NCBI GenBank assembly: GCA_037576195.1
Contig: CM075104.1
Location: forward strand, 10,804,211-10,868,210
Source: Phytoseiulus persimilis
Lineage: Eukaryota > Arthropoda > Arachnida > Mesostigmata > Phytoseiidae
Reading direction: 5' to 3'
Length of the DNA: 64,000 nucleotides
Shown: piece by piece, positions 38,572-50,054 of the stretch
How the letters are laid out: each line of letters opens with the position of its first letter
Position numbering within the stretch: position 1 is the first letter of the stretch
Program-made: the position numbers and the translations under genes
The notes under the pieces: generated by a model
Database searches by the model: none
The model's input: only the letters and a program-made list of their open reading frames with translations
Told to the model about the DNA's origin: nothing

Positions 38572-39382
38572 CTAGGGAGACCTGACGGCCTGAACATATA
38601 TTTCGAACTCGCGCCTGAATCTCAGAGATCCTGTATCAGTCAACTTCGAATAACTCTCGGTCGCGAATCCTTTAGTAAGCTCTTTCGATAGCTTCCTTGG
38701 GCTCATCCGACAGGTTAATGTGCTTCCGTTGAAAGCTTTCGCTGAAAGCGGGTGAATCGTAACGACCGAAACAGGACGTTGATCCAGTCGCAGCCCGAGA
38801 AATAGCTCCTCACAACTCACGTGGTCTGGGCTCACTGCGGAATCCCAGTGCAATACAAAATCAGCTATGTCCCAAGTTTCATCGCATAGCACAGAAACGT
38901 TTCAACGACATTGATGATGTTGCACCATGGTCCATGTTATTGCTGAGAGCTTATTGCGTGGCCCTACGGTGCGCCCGACCAATGTTTTGGGTGAGTACAG
39001 AAAACCCTCGCCAGATCTGGACGCGCTTGGCATGGCACTCATTTGCGGCTGAATTCGACTCCTGTCAGGGTGAAGTTTTTGTCACTGGTATCCGGTCGTT
39101 GCGAATAGAGATCCATCCCAAAACGCAGGCAAGAACCTAGATGTAGTTAGAAACGTATTGCAATGCAGAGATTCAACGTCGAAAGTTACGCTTTCCGACT
39201 GGTGGAATTGGTCGATTCGATTCCATCACCCTGATTCGAAACGAAGATGTGCTCCCTCGTGCATTTGAGCAGGTAGCACCGATCAAAAGCTGCATCGCGC
39301 TCGATGATACACGGAGCCAAAAGAGAGTGCGGTCCCCCGGGACAGGAATCTGGATCTGCGGCGATTTCCCTCCGAGCCGTCA
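38572..39382 (-). CDS. Unrecognised spliced gene, 3' part
   Basis: Three minus-strand blocks join with GT-AG introns and matching codon phase: 39230-39382, 39086-39136 and 38572-38834 (stop at 38572-38574). The first block has a Cys-containing segment (PDSCPGG, LLAPCIIERDAAFDRCYLLKC), the second CLRFGMDLYSQRP, and the third SCEELFLGL and potential N-glycosylation at NGST. The stretch FDRCYLLKCTREHIFV followed by a turn faintly resembles a Tudor-domain strand pattern, but the diagnostic residues are not there. The upstream exon and start were not found; the acceptor at 39383-39385 is a choice. It lies head to head with the ILVBL homologue, under 450 bp away. Function unknown; could also be a pseudogene. 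Confidence 0.35.
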
Positions 39383-39823
39383 CTGAGAAGTCCGATACGT
39401 TGTAACCATTCGCAGCGTCTCAATATTTGATCCCCGTGTCGATTGGCTTCGGATAGAGATCCGCCACAGTTCGTCTATCCGTTTCCCTCTGGCTCGTTTC
39501 GCTCTTCTTTTGGCGGACGATCAGTTCTCTACGCGGCCCTAAAGTTGAAGCCTCTTTTCCTCCGCTCGATAGCAGACGATCTTGACGGAGGGGCGAGGGT
39601 CTGTGCGGCCATGCGCATGTGTTTGGTTTGGCACCCTGTCATATGTTCGAGTCTCACACAGGGAGCATTGACGACAGCGAGGAACGCACTCTGAGTCGAG
39701 ATTATCCATCACGACCGCGCTGTCTGGAGAGGAGAGTCTCATTCCAGGAAAAGAGTGCTCGACGGTGGTTGCTGTTTACCCCGTCCAATCAGAGACCTAA
39801 GTCCCTTGTTTTGCTCGGCGCAC
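39383..39823. promoter_or_regulatory. Intergenic region upstream of the ILVBL homologue
   Basis: Likely holds the promoter of the plus-strand enzyme gene and possibly of the minus-strand unknown gene. No TATA box or clear initiator stands out. The frame of the enzyme stays open upstream to 39755, but that extension is less conserved in character than the Met chosen at 39824. Confidence 0.3.
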
Positions 39824-41813
39824 ATGGAGAAGGTCGATTCATCTGTTGGGTGGGTGAATATCTGCTTAACGCTCGGGACAATGGCAGCGATGTCAACGTT
39901 GGCGGTTTTCGCAAAACGCTTGTCGGCGCTCCGTTACATAGCGCATCGCATCGACAAGACTTCGAAAGTGAACGGCGGCGACTTGGTTGCCAAGGTGCTC
40001 AAGGCCCACGATGTCAAACAGGTTTTCACTCTGTCCGGCGGCCACATCTCGCCGATTCTCGTCGGCGCGGAGAAGCTCGGCATCCGAATCGTTGATACCC
40101 GGCATGAAGTGAACTCAGTTTTCGCGGCGGATGCCGTGGCACGGTTGACTGGCAACGTCGGAGTGGCTGCCGTGACCGCCGGACCCGGGGTCACGAACAC
40201 GATCACGGCGGTGAAAAACGCTCAAATGGCCGAGTCGCCGGTCCTGTTGCTCGGAGGAGCCGCGGCCAGTGCGGCCAAAGGTCGTGGTGCTCTCCAGGAC
40301 ATCGATCAGCTGTCGCTGTTCAAATCCCTCTGCAAATATTCGGCGTCTGCGGCCACAGTCCGAGACATCGTACCCACTCTTCGCGCAGCTATTCAAGCCG
40401 CCCTGTCGGACACTCCGGGTCCGGTTTTCGTGGAGCTCCCCCTCGACGTTTTGTACCCCTATGATATTGTCCGGAAAGAGGTCGTCGGCAACGAGTCCGG
40501 ACCAGCGAAAACTTTGGGACAGAAAATAGTAAAATGGTACCTCGAATTCTATTTGCATAATTTATTCGCTGGCGGACTCGACGCAACCGAGTTTGGACCT
40601 CTGCCCGTGAAAACGCCTCTGGCGACAGCGAGTCAGGTGGAGCGGGCTGCCGATCTGCTTTCTGGAGCGAAAAAGCCGGTGTTCATCCTTGGAAGTCAAG
40701 CCACGCTCTGTCCGGAACACACCAAGGATCTGAAGAGTATCTTGGAAGGTTTTGGAGTGCCGTGTTTCCTCGGAGGAATGTCCCGGGGCGCTATGGGACG
40801 CGACAGCCCTTACCAGTTCAGGCATTGCCGAAGAGACGCTCTGAAAGAAGCCGATGTCGTTTTCCTCATCGGCTCGGTTTGCGACTTCCGTTTGTCATAC
40901 GGTCGAGTTTTCAGCAAAAAATCCAAAATTGTGGCGGTGAATCGGAGCAAGGAGCAACTGTTGAAAAACTCGGACGCTTTCTGGAAACCAACTCTCGCCG
41001 TCCAAGCTGACGCGGGCTCCTTCGTAGCCGACCTGCGCAAGACTCTGCCTTCGTACAAGTGCGACGATTCGTGGATACAGGAACTCCGCGCGAAGGATGA
41101 TGTCAAGGAAAAGAGGAATGCGGAGATGGCGAAAGCGCCAGTCGACAAACATCTGAACCCGATGAGGGTACTCGAAGCACTGGAGGAGGTTATGCCTGAC
41201 AACACGATCATAGTCGCCGACGGAGGAGACTTCGTGGCGACTGCTTCTTACATCCTGAAACCCCGAGGTCCTCTTCAGTGGCTCGACCCCGGAGCGTTCG
41301 GAACGCTGGGTGTTGGAGGCGGATTCGCTTTGGGGGCGAAGCTCGTACATCCGGAAGCTAACGTAGTTATCATCTATGGCGACGGCGCGGCTGGCTTCTC
41401 GATCATGGAGATGGACTCCTACACGAGGCAGAAGATTCCAATCACAGCAATCATCGGCAACGACGCCTGCTGGACACAAATCTTGCGAGAACAGGTTCGT
41501 GGCCTTTTCTTTGTCATCCCGAATCAAAAAACCTCGATCCACCGTCGGAAAGACTCGCTTCAATGCAATTTATTTGGAAACATTGCAGGTCAACATATTC
41601 AATTCTTCGGTCGCCTGCCCACTGGCGTACTGCAACTACGATCTCGTCGCTCAAGGTCTAGGCGCGGAAGGCCGTCTACTGAAGGCTGAGGACGAGAATC
41701 GGTTGGCGGACGCCTTCCGCGAAGCCTTCAAAATGAACAAGGAGGGGAAGAGTGTACTGTTGAATACTTTAATCGGAAAGACATCTTTCCGGGACGGGAG
41801 CATCTCCGTATGA
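39824..41813 (+). CDS. ILVBL/HACL2-type thiamine diphosphate enzyme (acetolactate synthase-like)
   Basis: Homologue of animal ILVBL, also called 2-hydroxyacyl-CoA lyase 2, an ER-membrane ThDP enzyme that cleaves 2-hydroxy fatty acyl-CoA in fatty-acid alpha-oxidation. Exons 39824-41494 and 41589-41813, with a 94-bp intron (GTTCGT..TTGCAG) entering at the same place where family similarity resumes; 631 aa, the family length. Seen: an N-terminal hydrophobic segment (about residues 10-30), the catalytic Glu in VDTRHE (Glu95), [26 protein letters not shown], a central domain with FLGGMSRG and [10 protein letters not shown], then the ThDP motif GDGAAGFS (Gly519-Asp520-Gly521) ending with a conserved Asn-Asp, and a C-terminus FRDGSISV. 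The start at 39824 puts the membrane segment where ILVBL has it; an upstream in-frame Met at 39755 exists. Convergent with the LIM-homeobox gene downstream. Confidence 0.95.
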
Positions 41814-42858
41814 GCGTGCGAGTGTGTCCTGGCTCGGATCGAGTCCACTCGTCGGGATCACAGCGATTCCGGTGCCCCGCCGGTATAGGGCCCCAGCCGG
41901 AATGCTCAAGATTGAATGACTCATGAGTCAATCAGTGGTCTCCAACTATGCTCTCGATCCCCACTCAATCGTTGAAACTTTCTTCTGATTGATGACGCGA
42001 GCGTCGTTGATCTGCTACAGTCGGAACGAGGAATGTTTGTCGCAAGAGAAGCTGGATGAACGTTCAGCCTCTTTTTGAACCCCGAGGACTAGAGAACACT
42101 TATTCTTCCAGGTTTGAAGACTCCCACTCGAATATTCCGACTTCGGTTTTATTTACAGGGACTGGAATAACTAATTTTCTCACTGAATATATTAAATTAA
42201 AATTTTCATTTCCATATGTAGGCGAAACAGTGTCTTAACCTACCTAATAGGAACACCCGTCTAGAGAGTGGGTTTGTAGAAAAAGGAAAAGAGCCGAGAG
42301 CATCGAGACCTATCGGACAGAAAACGCCGCGGGTTGACGTTGGGAGACTCTCCATTCTTCACCTCGAGTCCCCAGGGCGGACCGAGTTTCCTCCGTTCAA
42401 TCGAAAAAAGCACGTCGAACCTTGGAGCCCGATGAACGAAGCGGGAACTGTACGGTGAAGATCGTCGATTTGGAAACATCAGCAGGATGCGTCTCTCGAG
42501 AACTTCGACGCATTCGATGAGGGACGAGGAGCTGGTGGGCACCCACCGAAGGACTCACGGCGTCCATCCGATAAGTTCTCTCCGAGTAGCTGCTGCCTCA
42601 ACTGGTGTCGTTCACGACGAGCTACCGCTCTATTTTGGGTAAAGTGATTGCATTAATTGAGAAGGCGGACTCAACTACTTGAAGTTTTCAGCTGGGAATA
42701 CGATGGCACCGTTAACAAGCGTCCGTCCAATACATCTGTTTGGATTCGTCGCGCTCATTCATGCTATAATACATATCACTCGAATTGGCATCGTCAGCGC
42801 GTCAACGCAGAATGCTTGACATTCAAAAAGACGATGTGAGGGCTGGAAACGAAGATGA
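41814..42858. other. Convergent intergenic region
   Basis: About 1 kb between the 3' ends of the ILVBL homologue (plus) and the LIM-homeobox gene (minus). It should contain both 3' UTRs. An AATAAA on the minus strand lies at about 42147-42152; no canonical plus-strand AATAAA was seen. No further coding. Confidence 0.5.
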
Positions 42859-45800
42859 CTAGGCCGAGATCGGAGTTCCTTGACTGGAACCAGACGGGCT
42901 GATGACTGAGCTGTTCGGAGAGCACATGCAGTACATGAGACCACAGGAAACGCATGGCGTTGTCGATGTCGCGCGTGCAGTCACTGAAACGAGGGAGAAA
43001 GTTCTGAGCTCCGGAACTCTCTAGAGACCTCCCATGAAGAGAATTCGAGGTTTTTCCTCGTCTGAACAGGACAGAGACTCGGGATTGCGAGCTCGAGGTC
43101 GACGAGGTCCCCTGTGACCCGAATGCGGGAGTGACTCCGAAAAATACCGGACCCGGACTCACCTCCAATCGGTTTATTGTTGTTCTTGTTCTGGTTGTTA
43201 TAATATTTCTTCTGACGGGCGCGAGAATTTTGAAACCAGACTTGCGTGACTCTCTTGCTCAGCCCTGTTATCTGCGCGATCCGTTCGAGGTCCTGACCAT
43301 CGGGATTCGAATCGAGGTTGAAGTTAGCCTGGAGAACCGAAAGCTGCTCTTCCGTGAATGTTGTTCGGACTCGTTTGGTTTTCGCTCGCGGATTGTGATC
43401 CTGATCCGCGTTGTCTGGAATCGAACGGAACCATGTCGAAGCTCGAGAGGGGTTCGATCCAAGGAATGAACTCGCTTTTCCGAAGTTCTCACTCACCATC
43501 TGTCGACTGGCTGCCGGGATCGATGAGTTCGCAGTAATGGATTTTGCAGAGAACACGGCCGTCATGTAATGCGAACTCCTCGCCGGTGGACAGTTGTCTT
43601 TTACATTCTTCGCAAGCAAAACAAGCGAGGTGGTAGACCTGATCTCTGGCTCGACGGACCCAATCCGATGACTGGATTCCTCGAGTGCATTTCGAGCAGC
43701 GAACACCGAATTGCCTGGAAGGTGGGATTTTTTGAGCTCGGAGAGGAAGCAGCAGGAGTGTTCTGAACGTGAGGGATGGTTGAATGTTTTACCCGGCTTG
43801 TCGGCTTTCTTCCCGTGTACAATCGACGCCCAGGCCAGTTTTGACCCTCCATTCCTGACGAATATTCCCATGACCAAGGTTCATAAGATCTACGTCGCTC
43901 GGAATAACGATGGTTGCTACTGAGACCACACACGATAACACCCCGGCTGTCACCGAGCTATTGTGGTTTTCCTGGTTAAAACCAATGGTTTCGCCCGCGA
44001 ATCATGTGCTATTGGGTCGAACGGATTACAGAGTATCTATGTCCTACTGGACGCCCTGGTGAAGGCCTGTCTGATGCCGGATGTTTCCTCTCATTCACTT
44101 ACCCCGAAATTCCACGTATAAGGGACCCCCCAAATAACGGATTCCGGCTCCCAGGTCGATCTGATCATGGTTCTTTGGGCACGTCAGCGTTATTTCGGAG
44201 TTGATCTGACTAAACTTCCCGAGGAGTATGGAGATGATTCCGGAGTCGATCTGACCATATCTCTGGGGGTCCGTGAGCGTGATTTCGGGGCCGATCCGAA
44301 CATGCTTCTTGGACTTTATGCAGGTGACTCTGGGATCGATCTTAACATACTTTCCACGGAGGTTGTTTCAAAATGCTGTCATCCCACTTATCTGATACCA
44401 CTGCCTGACAGTACTGCTAGATGGACTCTTCGCAACATGGAAGACACTGATCCAGTCTGGGGTTTAACCGTTGACATACCTAAGCGAAGCCCAAACACCT
44501 ATGACCAGATTGGCCACAGAATCATGTAAAGTGATCTCAAATGGTATGGACAGATCGATCTCGGAATCGCCTATAAATCGGTGGTCGGCCATCGGTGGTC
44601 GGCGGTGAGGGCCTTGAAGAGTCCGTCATCTGAGGGGTCCGTTGTCTGAGGGATAATTTGCCGAAATGAAGGATTTAATATCAGAGGGATTCGAGGATAC
44701 ACTTTCTCCCACCGATGTCATCAGCGAGAAAGAATCGCGGGGGGACCGCTCCCGGTGGTTGGGAATTTCACTCCAAAGTCGCGTTACCCCCACCAGTGGG
44801 GAGAGGTCAACCTGGGGAAGGGTACAATCCTCCAATTCGGTCAAAATGAAACTCTCATCCTGAACGTCGGCGCCTCGATTGACACGGAGTTCGGTCTGAG
44901 GAGAGAGAAATCGTGAAGGGCTCAATTTCCCTAAACTCTCGGAATTCACGCCATTGGAGTCCCTGCTCGATTTTGAGTAAGTTCGAGCAACGCGTGGGAG
45001 AATCTGTCCGAAGCACGCCGATCATCCGCACTCGTTCCGTTCAGTCCGTAATTTGCACGTTATCTATCTGACATGTTTCGCGTAATCATTGCCAGTTGCT
45101 GAGCTCATGATTTTACATGAATCAAGAGGACGCCCTATTCTCTTCCCCGTTATACAATGCTGCCTGGGAGAGGATGCTTTTCCAACTCAGGACATACCGC
45201 CTGATGACAGCTCGAAGATGCTGGGATCTCAATACAGCGACAGAATGGCTGATTCCAAGCGGGTCAGAGCCCCGCGTTCTCCTGTCCAGAAGCTTGGCAA
45301 TGAAAAGACTGTATGAGAAGTCGATTCGGGCGACACAATCGTTCTTTCCCTGTTGCAGCTTGAGCGCAGACTTCGCTCCTGTTCCTGATTGTAGCGATTC
45401 GTAACTGGAGCCACATAACTCCGGGCGGACTCGAGGTCGATCGCCACCCTGGCTGAATTCACTTGTCACACGGTTCAGTGTTTCTACGCACGATAGTCGA
45501 CCGGCTCGATTGAAACAAGATATGCGGAGCAAGCGATGACATATGTTTTGACTGACATCACGAATGCAGTTCGCAGGAGCCAGTGCATCGTCTAATTCAG
45601 ACTCATCCTATTACAACTGGTGATGTGCTCCTTTGGGGCGGGATGTGTTAATCGTATGGAAATCACTGGGACAGATGTTCGGCAAAGGGAGAACCGACGA
45701 GGTGTCTGAGCCTGTCTCTCCGCCACCCGCTAGCCCGGGGTTACATTTCGAATGTGAGCAAACTCCAACGCCGAATCAATGGCTCAATTTGAGCCGCTTG

Positions 45801-48800
45801 TTGCTTGTAGCCTTTCGGGAGCGAAATTTGCTAGGCACAGCGCCGTAGGCACCACCGGCTCTTCCCGTAGTGCCCGGAATCAGTCGAGGATCCGATTTTT
45901 TGAGATTTGTTGGAGGTCCGCTGAGGGTCACGACTCGTACAATAGACGGCCGCCATTGTTGCTCTCGTTCGAGAGGTAGCAGACGAATCCACTCGCAAAA
46001 GCATTAGAACACGGAATCGCATCGCTATTCGAGTGGCCCCGCGTGACAGTCGGTGCGACCAGTGTCACGTCTGGAGCATGTGTCCCTTCCTTATCGAAGT
46101 TGTCGCCGTTTCCTAGCTTCGATTGCTGCTGCTGCTACTACTACTGCTGCCGCTGCTGCCGACTGGTTGTGTGTTGGCATAAACTGATTTGCAACCCGAG
46201 TCTTCTTTTCTTCCTGCGTCTCCCATCAATGAAGTCGCTCGGTGTGGGTATACGGGTGAATCGCGACAACTCGATTACTTGTTCGCCTATTCCTCTCTCG
46301 TGCTTCTACTTTTCCGAAGCTGTCTCAACTTCACACCTATTTCCCCCGACTCGCTCGGCATTAGTTCTCCGCCGAGTGTAGCTCCTATATTTACTCCTTA
46401 ACGAGAGACTGGGGTTCGGGTCGTCGCCGGAACCTCTTGTCCACCAACATTACTTGAACTGGAAGCGACTCTGATCTGGAAAGTTGAGCGCCTGGTCGAC
46501 CCGGCTCGTAGGAACTGAGCACAGAATCGAACGTGTGGTCACATGGGGTTTCGAGAGTCCTAGCGGACGTAGCGGCTTGGGCTCTTACTCGCTTAGACCT
46601 AACGATGCCCGCCGGCGATTCATTTAGCGTCTTTCCTGATCAGAGCCAGCTCACTGTGCGTCCGTCCGATCGAGCGAGCGACCGAACGACTGCCGGCCGC
46701 CCGGCTGGGGTGCCTGTCCGGTCGAGCCGAGCGACCGGCTTCGCTGGATGTCTTGTGTACCGAGAACGAACATCGGTTTCGATTGCATGTTCTATTTGCC
46801 CAACATATCTATCATGAGCAGAGAGCAAGCGGGGAACGCAAGAGTTTCCTCATGGAGGAAATGTGCGCCGGGTTTCCGCACAGAGCACAGGCGCTGAGTT
46901 GGGCTTCCCTCTTGGCCTGTCCAGGAAACACAAGGTGCGAGCATACGAGGTCTTGGTCAGATGGGGGGATGTCACTGCGGAACGCATGAATTTCGAACCC
47001 AGAAAGGATCAGACGATAAGGGAGCAATCCCATTCAGCGCAAAGGGGTCAGCGAATGCGTATGCTTTTTGGAAAACACAAACACATGCGGTTTGAAGAAC
47101 CATCGGGACGAGCTTTTTTGACCTCAAAGATCCGAAAGCGTGTACGAAGTCTTGGCGGTGTCATGGGATGGATGAATTGCGACAAGAGCTTCAGCTGGAA
47201 ACTCGTATCTGTTCCGTGTTTTCGGTAGAACGAGGCATCTGAATGGCGGGGAATGAGGAAGGGGAAGTCGACATAAAAATGCTTTCACCTTCCCGAGCCT
47301 TTTTTCGGTCGGGACAGCTCTTGCCAAATAGCTGGCGAGTGAGCGAGCGACTGGCTGGCTGGCTAGCTAGGAGAGAGTCAGAGATATGTAAATAAGCCCT
47401 GATTGGGATAAGTTTTTGTCCAAATACAACAGCGTTGAACGAAGCAAGGGGAACGCTTGGCAAACGCTCCGAGACTGTTGTCGCTTGTCGGGGAATCGCA
47501 CACAGCCCGCTTTCTCTGCCGCTGTCTGCCCCTGTAGTATCGACTCGGAACACCGGTTTGAGCTCGAAACTCGAAAACAACTTTTTTTCGGGTCGTTCAG
47601 CGCTGGGTCGAGGTGTGTCTCAAGGGGAGCGCGCGGGGACAGTCCCGCCTCAAGCGCCAAACTTCCAATCCCGCAGGAGCCCGAGAATGTTCGACGTCGG
47701 GAGAGATTGGTGGGGACGACCGTGGATGCATGATCTGTCCGACATGCGTGTGGACCAGCCTCAGAATGTTCGTCACTGCGAAACGTTCTTGGCTTTGGAT
47801 GGGAAGCCATGAATGCCACTACTTAGGGGACTCATTTCCCCTCGAGAGGAGCCCCCAGGTCCTCGAAGTGAATGTACTGGAGCAGCTGTCGACAAATGGG
47901 CATCATTCATCGGATATCCGATCGAAATTCGGAATTCACTCGCGGGGAAATCTGCAGTGTGTACCAGTGGCTTGTTTCGGAATTTTCCCCTTGTCCGACG
48001 GAGGTTGAATGCGGAATAGCCTCATTTAACGCTCTACTGACTCCGGCTCGGCTGTTTCCTTCCTCCTCGTCTCTACCGCGGTCTCCTGGCCCTGAGCCCG
48101 CTGCCAAGCCTGGCGGTCCCTTGGCCGCTCCCGCAAGGTAGTGCGGGCAGCAGGCGAGCTAGCACCTGTCGACGACCACTAGCTTCACGGCCGCTAGCAT
48201 CAGCACCGCTCGCTCTGAGGTCCTGATTGCGGCTTTGAAGTCTCCCGCACAAAGATGGCAAAACGAGAGGAGGAGGAAAAAGGAAAGTGTTTCTGCCTGA
48301 TTGGTCTTCTCTGTTGGACTTCGGACCCTTGCTCTGCCGCGGCGACCACATCTACAGTCTCGACCCTATCTATCACCCCGCAATACAACCTCGACGGTTG
48401 ATGGTACAGTTACTCTGGATCCTCCTCGAACACTTAACCATCAGCGACCGCCGGAGCATAAACAAATTGCATCGCTTCCGCGAGCATCAAAGCGCGTTGA
48501 TCTGGCTCATCGATCGGAGTAGCCATCCCCATGTTCCGCGATAGCCGAGCCTGCGGGTTCAACTCGAGGATCAGGAATTCACAAGGTTCTGGTCGGAGTC
48601 GCAGGCGGCTCCATTGTGCACTCGGAGAATTCGGGAACGACTCCTCCAGAGTCACAGCCCCGAGGGGGCCTCGGAAACGTTTGTCCGTCGAGGAAGCGCA
48701 AGCTTCAGGCGAAGCCCCGCCTCCTGTCTGGCCAATGGGAGCAACGGGGAGGCAAAGGGAAGCTCTTTCTATGTTCGTTAAGGCTACGCACGAGTCGATG

Positions 48801-50054
48801 CACGTCTTGCTGTCTTGTGCGGTCGAATGTTTTGAGCGGAAACGTTGAACCTCCAGGAAGGGCTCCCGTGAAAGGCAGCCCTTCTGCTGTTCGCTTGGCC
48901 TGCGCAGCTCCAGAAAAGCTGGGCAGGTCAAGCGACGGCCTTTGTCCAGGAATAACTGGCGGTGTCCGTTGATTCCACGAACCAGTGAATCCGGAAAGTT
49001 TCCGGACGCCCAGCGACGGATCGGAATTCGTCGGAGCTCCTCGGGAGCCTCGCGTTGGGGCGCCATCCCGAGCGGGGGCAGAGAAGGAGGGAGCGAAGCA
49101 AATCCAGCAAAGTATGATGATCGCCGTTCAATTTTTCCCCATGAAGACAAGAACGAGCCGGGAATTCATACATCTTAAGCTTGTTAGAGACAGGCAAAGA
49201 CTTGTCATTGAGCGCAGCCAATTCGATTATGTCGCTCACTCCCGGCCGCTGTCTCTGGCTGAGCTCCTTCTCATCCTCGGCGGAGTTCGCCCATTCGTCC
49301 GCCTCCTCCTCCTCTAGCCATTCTCCTGGCCGCCGCCGCCGCCGTGGCAAAATCAGCTGATTTTTGTACCTGTCGCTCGCGATCCGAGTGCGCTGGTGGA
49401 ATCCAGGAGTTCCCGGTGTTCGTCCCTGCCCCTCTGTCTGGCGGTGGAGTCTAACAAGGTAGAAGGATCGGCTCGATTCAATCATCATCTCTGCTCGGAT
49501 GTCGGATGGCTAGACGATGGTCGACTGACTGGCTCGCTGACAGTCGGAGCAAAAGGACGAGGCAGCGGAGCGATCCAGCCAGGTAGACAGCGCACAGAAA
49601 TGCGCGGTAAAAGGATTCACCCACTCATTGAGTTAGGGAAATGTTCATCGGAGCGAACTGTTCGCACCCTTCCCTCGTTTCGAGGTTGTTGCTGACGACC
49701 GCCAACAACATCAAACTGTTTTGTTTACACTTGTCCTTCGTTGGGGATGGCTGATTAACGACGTTTGTCTACATGCGTGCAATGAAAATCGTCGGCTTGC
49801 CTGCGCGCTAGTTTGCTCGTTCCCTCCCCCCACCCACCTGACTCTCCAACTACAAGTGTCAACGCTTACCTTGCATAATCCTGCCGGCAGTAAACGTTGT
49901 TATCCCGGAAGTAACACCTCGAATCTTTTTCGAGCGGACAGTCGCACACACAGCAACGAAGACAGTCAACGTGCCAGGAACAGTTGTCAACCTGGAGCTG
50001 CACGCGTTCCAGGATCTGTTGTCCGCAGCCACCGCAGGTTATGCCTTGCTCAGC
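42859..50054 (-). CDS. Awh: LIM-homeodomain transcription factor, Arrowhead (Awh/Lhx6-8) class
   Basis: Nuclear DNA-binding regulator. Exons: 49870-50054 (LIM1, CGGCGQQI through CRQDYA), 43497-43714 (LIM2, [18 protein letters not shown] and [20 protein letters not shown]), 43163-43414 (homeodomain, [49 protein letters not shown]) and a probable last exon 42859-42983 ending [18 protein letters not shown]. Splice phases agree at every junction; introns are about 6.2 kb, 82 bp and 179 bp. In both LIM domains the zinc-ligand Cys/His/Asp pattern is present. Helix 3 with Gln50 and the NPDGQ linker are those of the Arrowhead group; in Drosophila Awh acts in imaginal precursor cells, and vertebrate Lhx6/8 act in interneurons and craniofacial tissue. 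The initiator exon is missing or is the Met at 50084 if the acceptor before 50054 is skipped. The last exon is less certain. Confidence 0.9.
44151..44360. repeat. 45-bp minisatellite, about 4.5 units
   Basis: Units start at about 44151 (48 bp), 44199, 44244, 44289 and 44334 (partial), each opening with a GTCGATCTGA-like word and ending near ATTTCGG or GATTCCGG. Because 45 is a multiple of three, the plus frame 44167-44529 reads a 15-residue repeat ([45 protein letters not shown]). Imperfect units with substitutions only. Confidence 0.8.
46125..46160. repeat. GCT/ACT trinucleotide microsatellite
   Basis: Run of GCT, ACT and GCC triplets, intronic on the Awh strand. Confidence 0.8.

Larger units (their letters stand above)
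43715..49869 (-). other. Large intron of the Awh-class gene
   Basis: About 6.2 kb between the two LIM exons. Contents: a 45-bp minisatellite at 44151-44360, a GCT/ACT microsatellite at 46125-46160 and long chance frames, the longest being minus 48434-49150 (238 codons) and minus 48928-49488 (186 codons), without recognised domains. Long introns in developmental regulators often hold enhancers, but none can be pointed to here. Confidence 0.7.

Noticed and set aside
48434-49488. Open frames of 238 and 186 codons on the minus strand inside the Awh intron
   Set aside because: They overlap each other in different registers, have Arg/Ser/Pro/Leu-rich composition and carry no family motif; chance frames in GC-rich DNA explain them.
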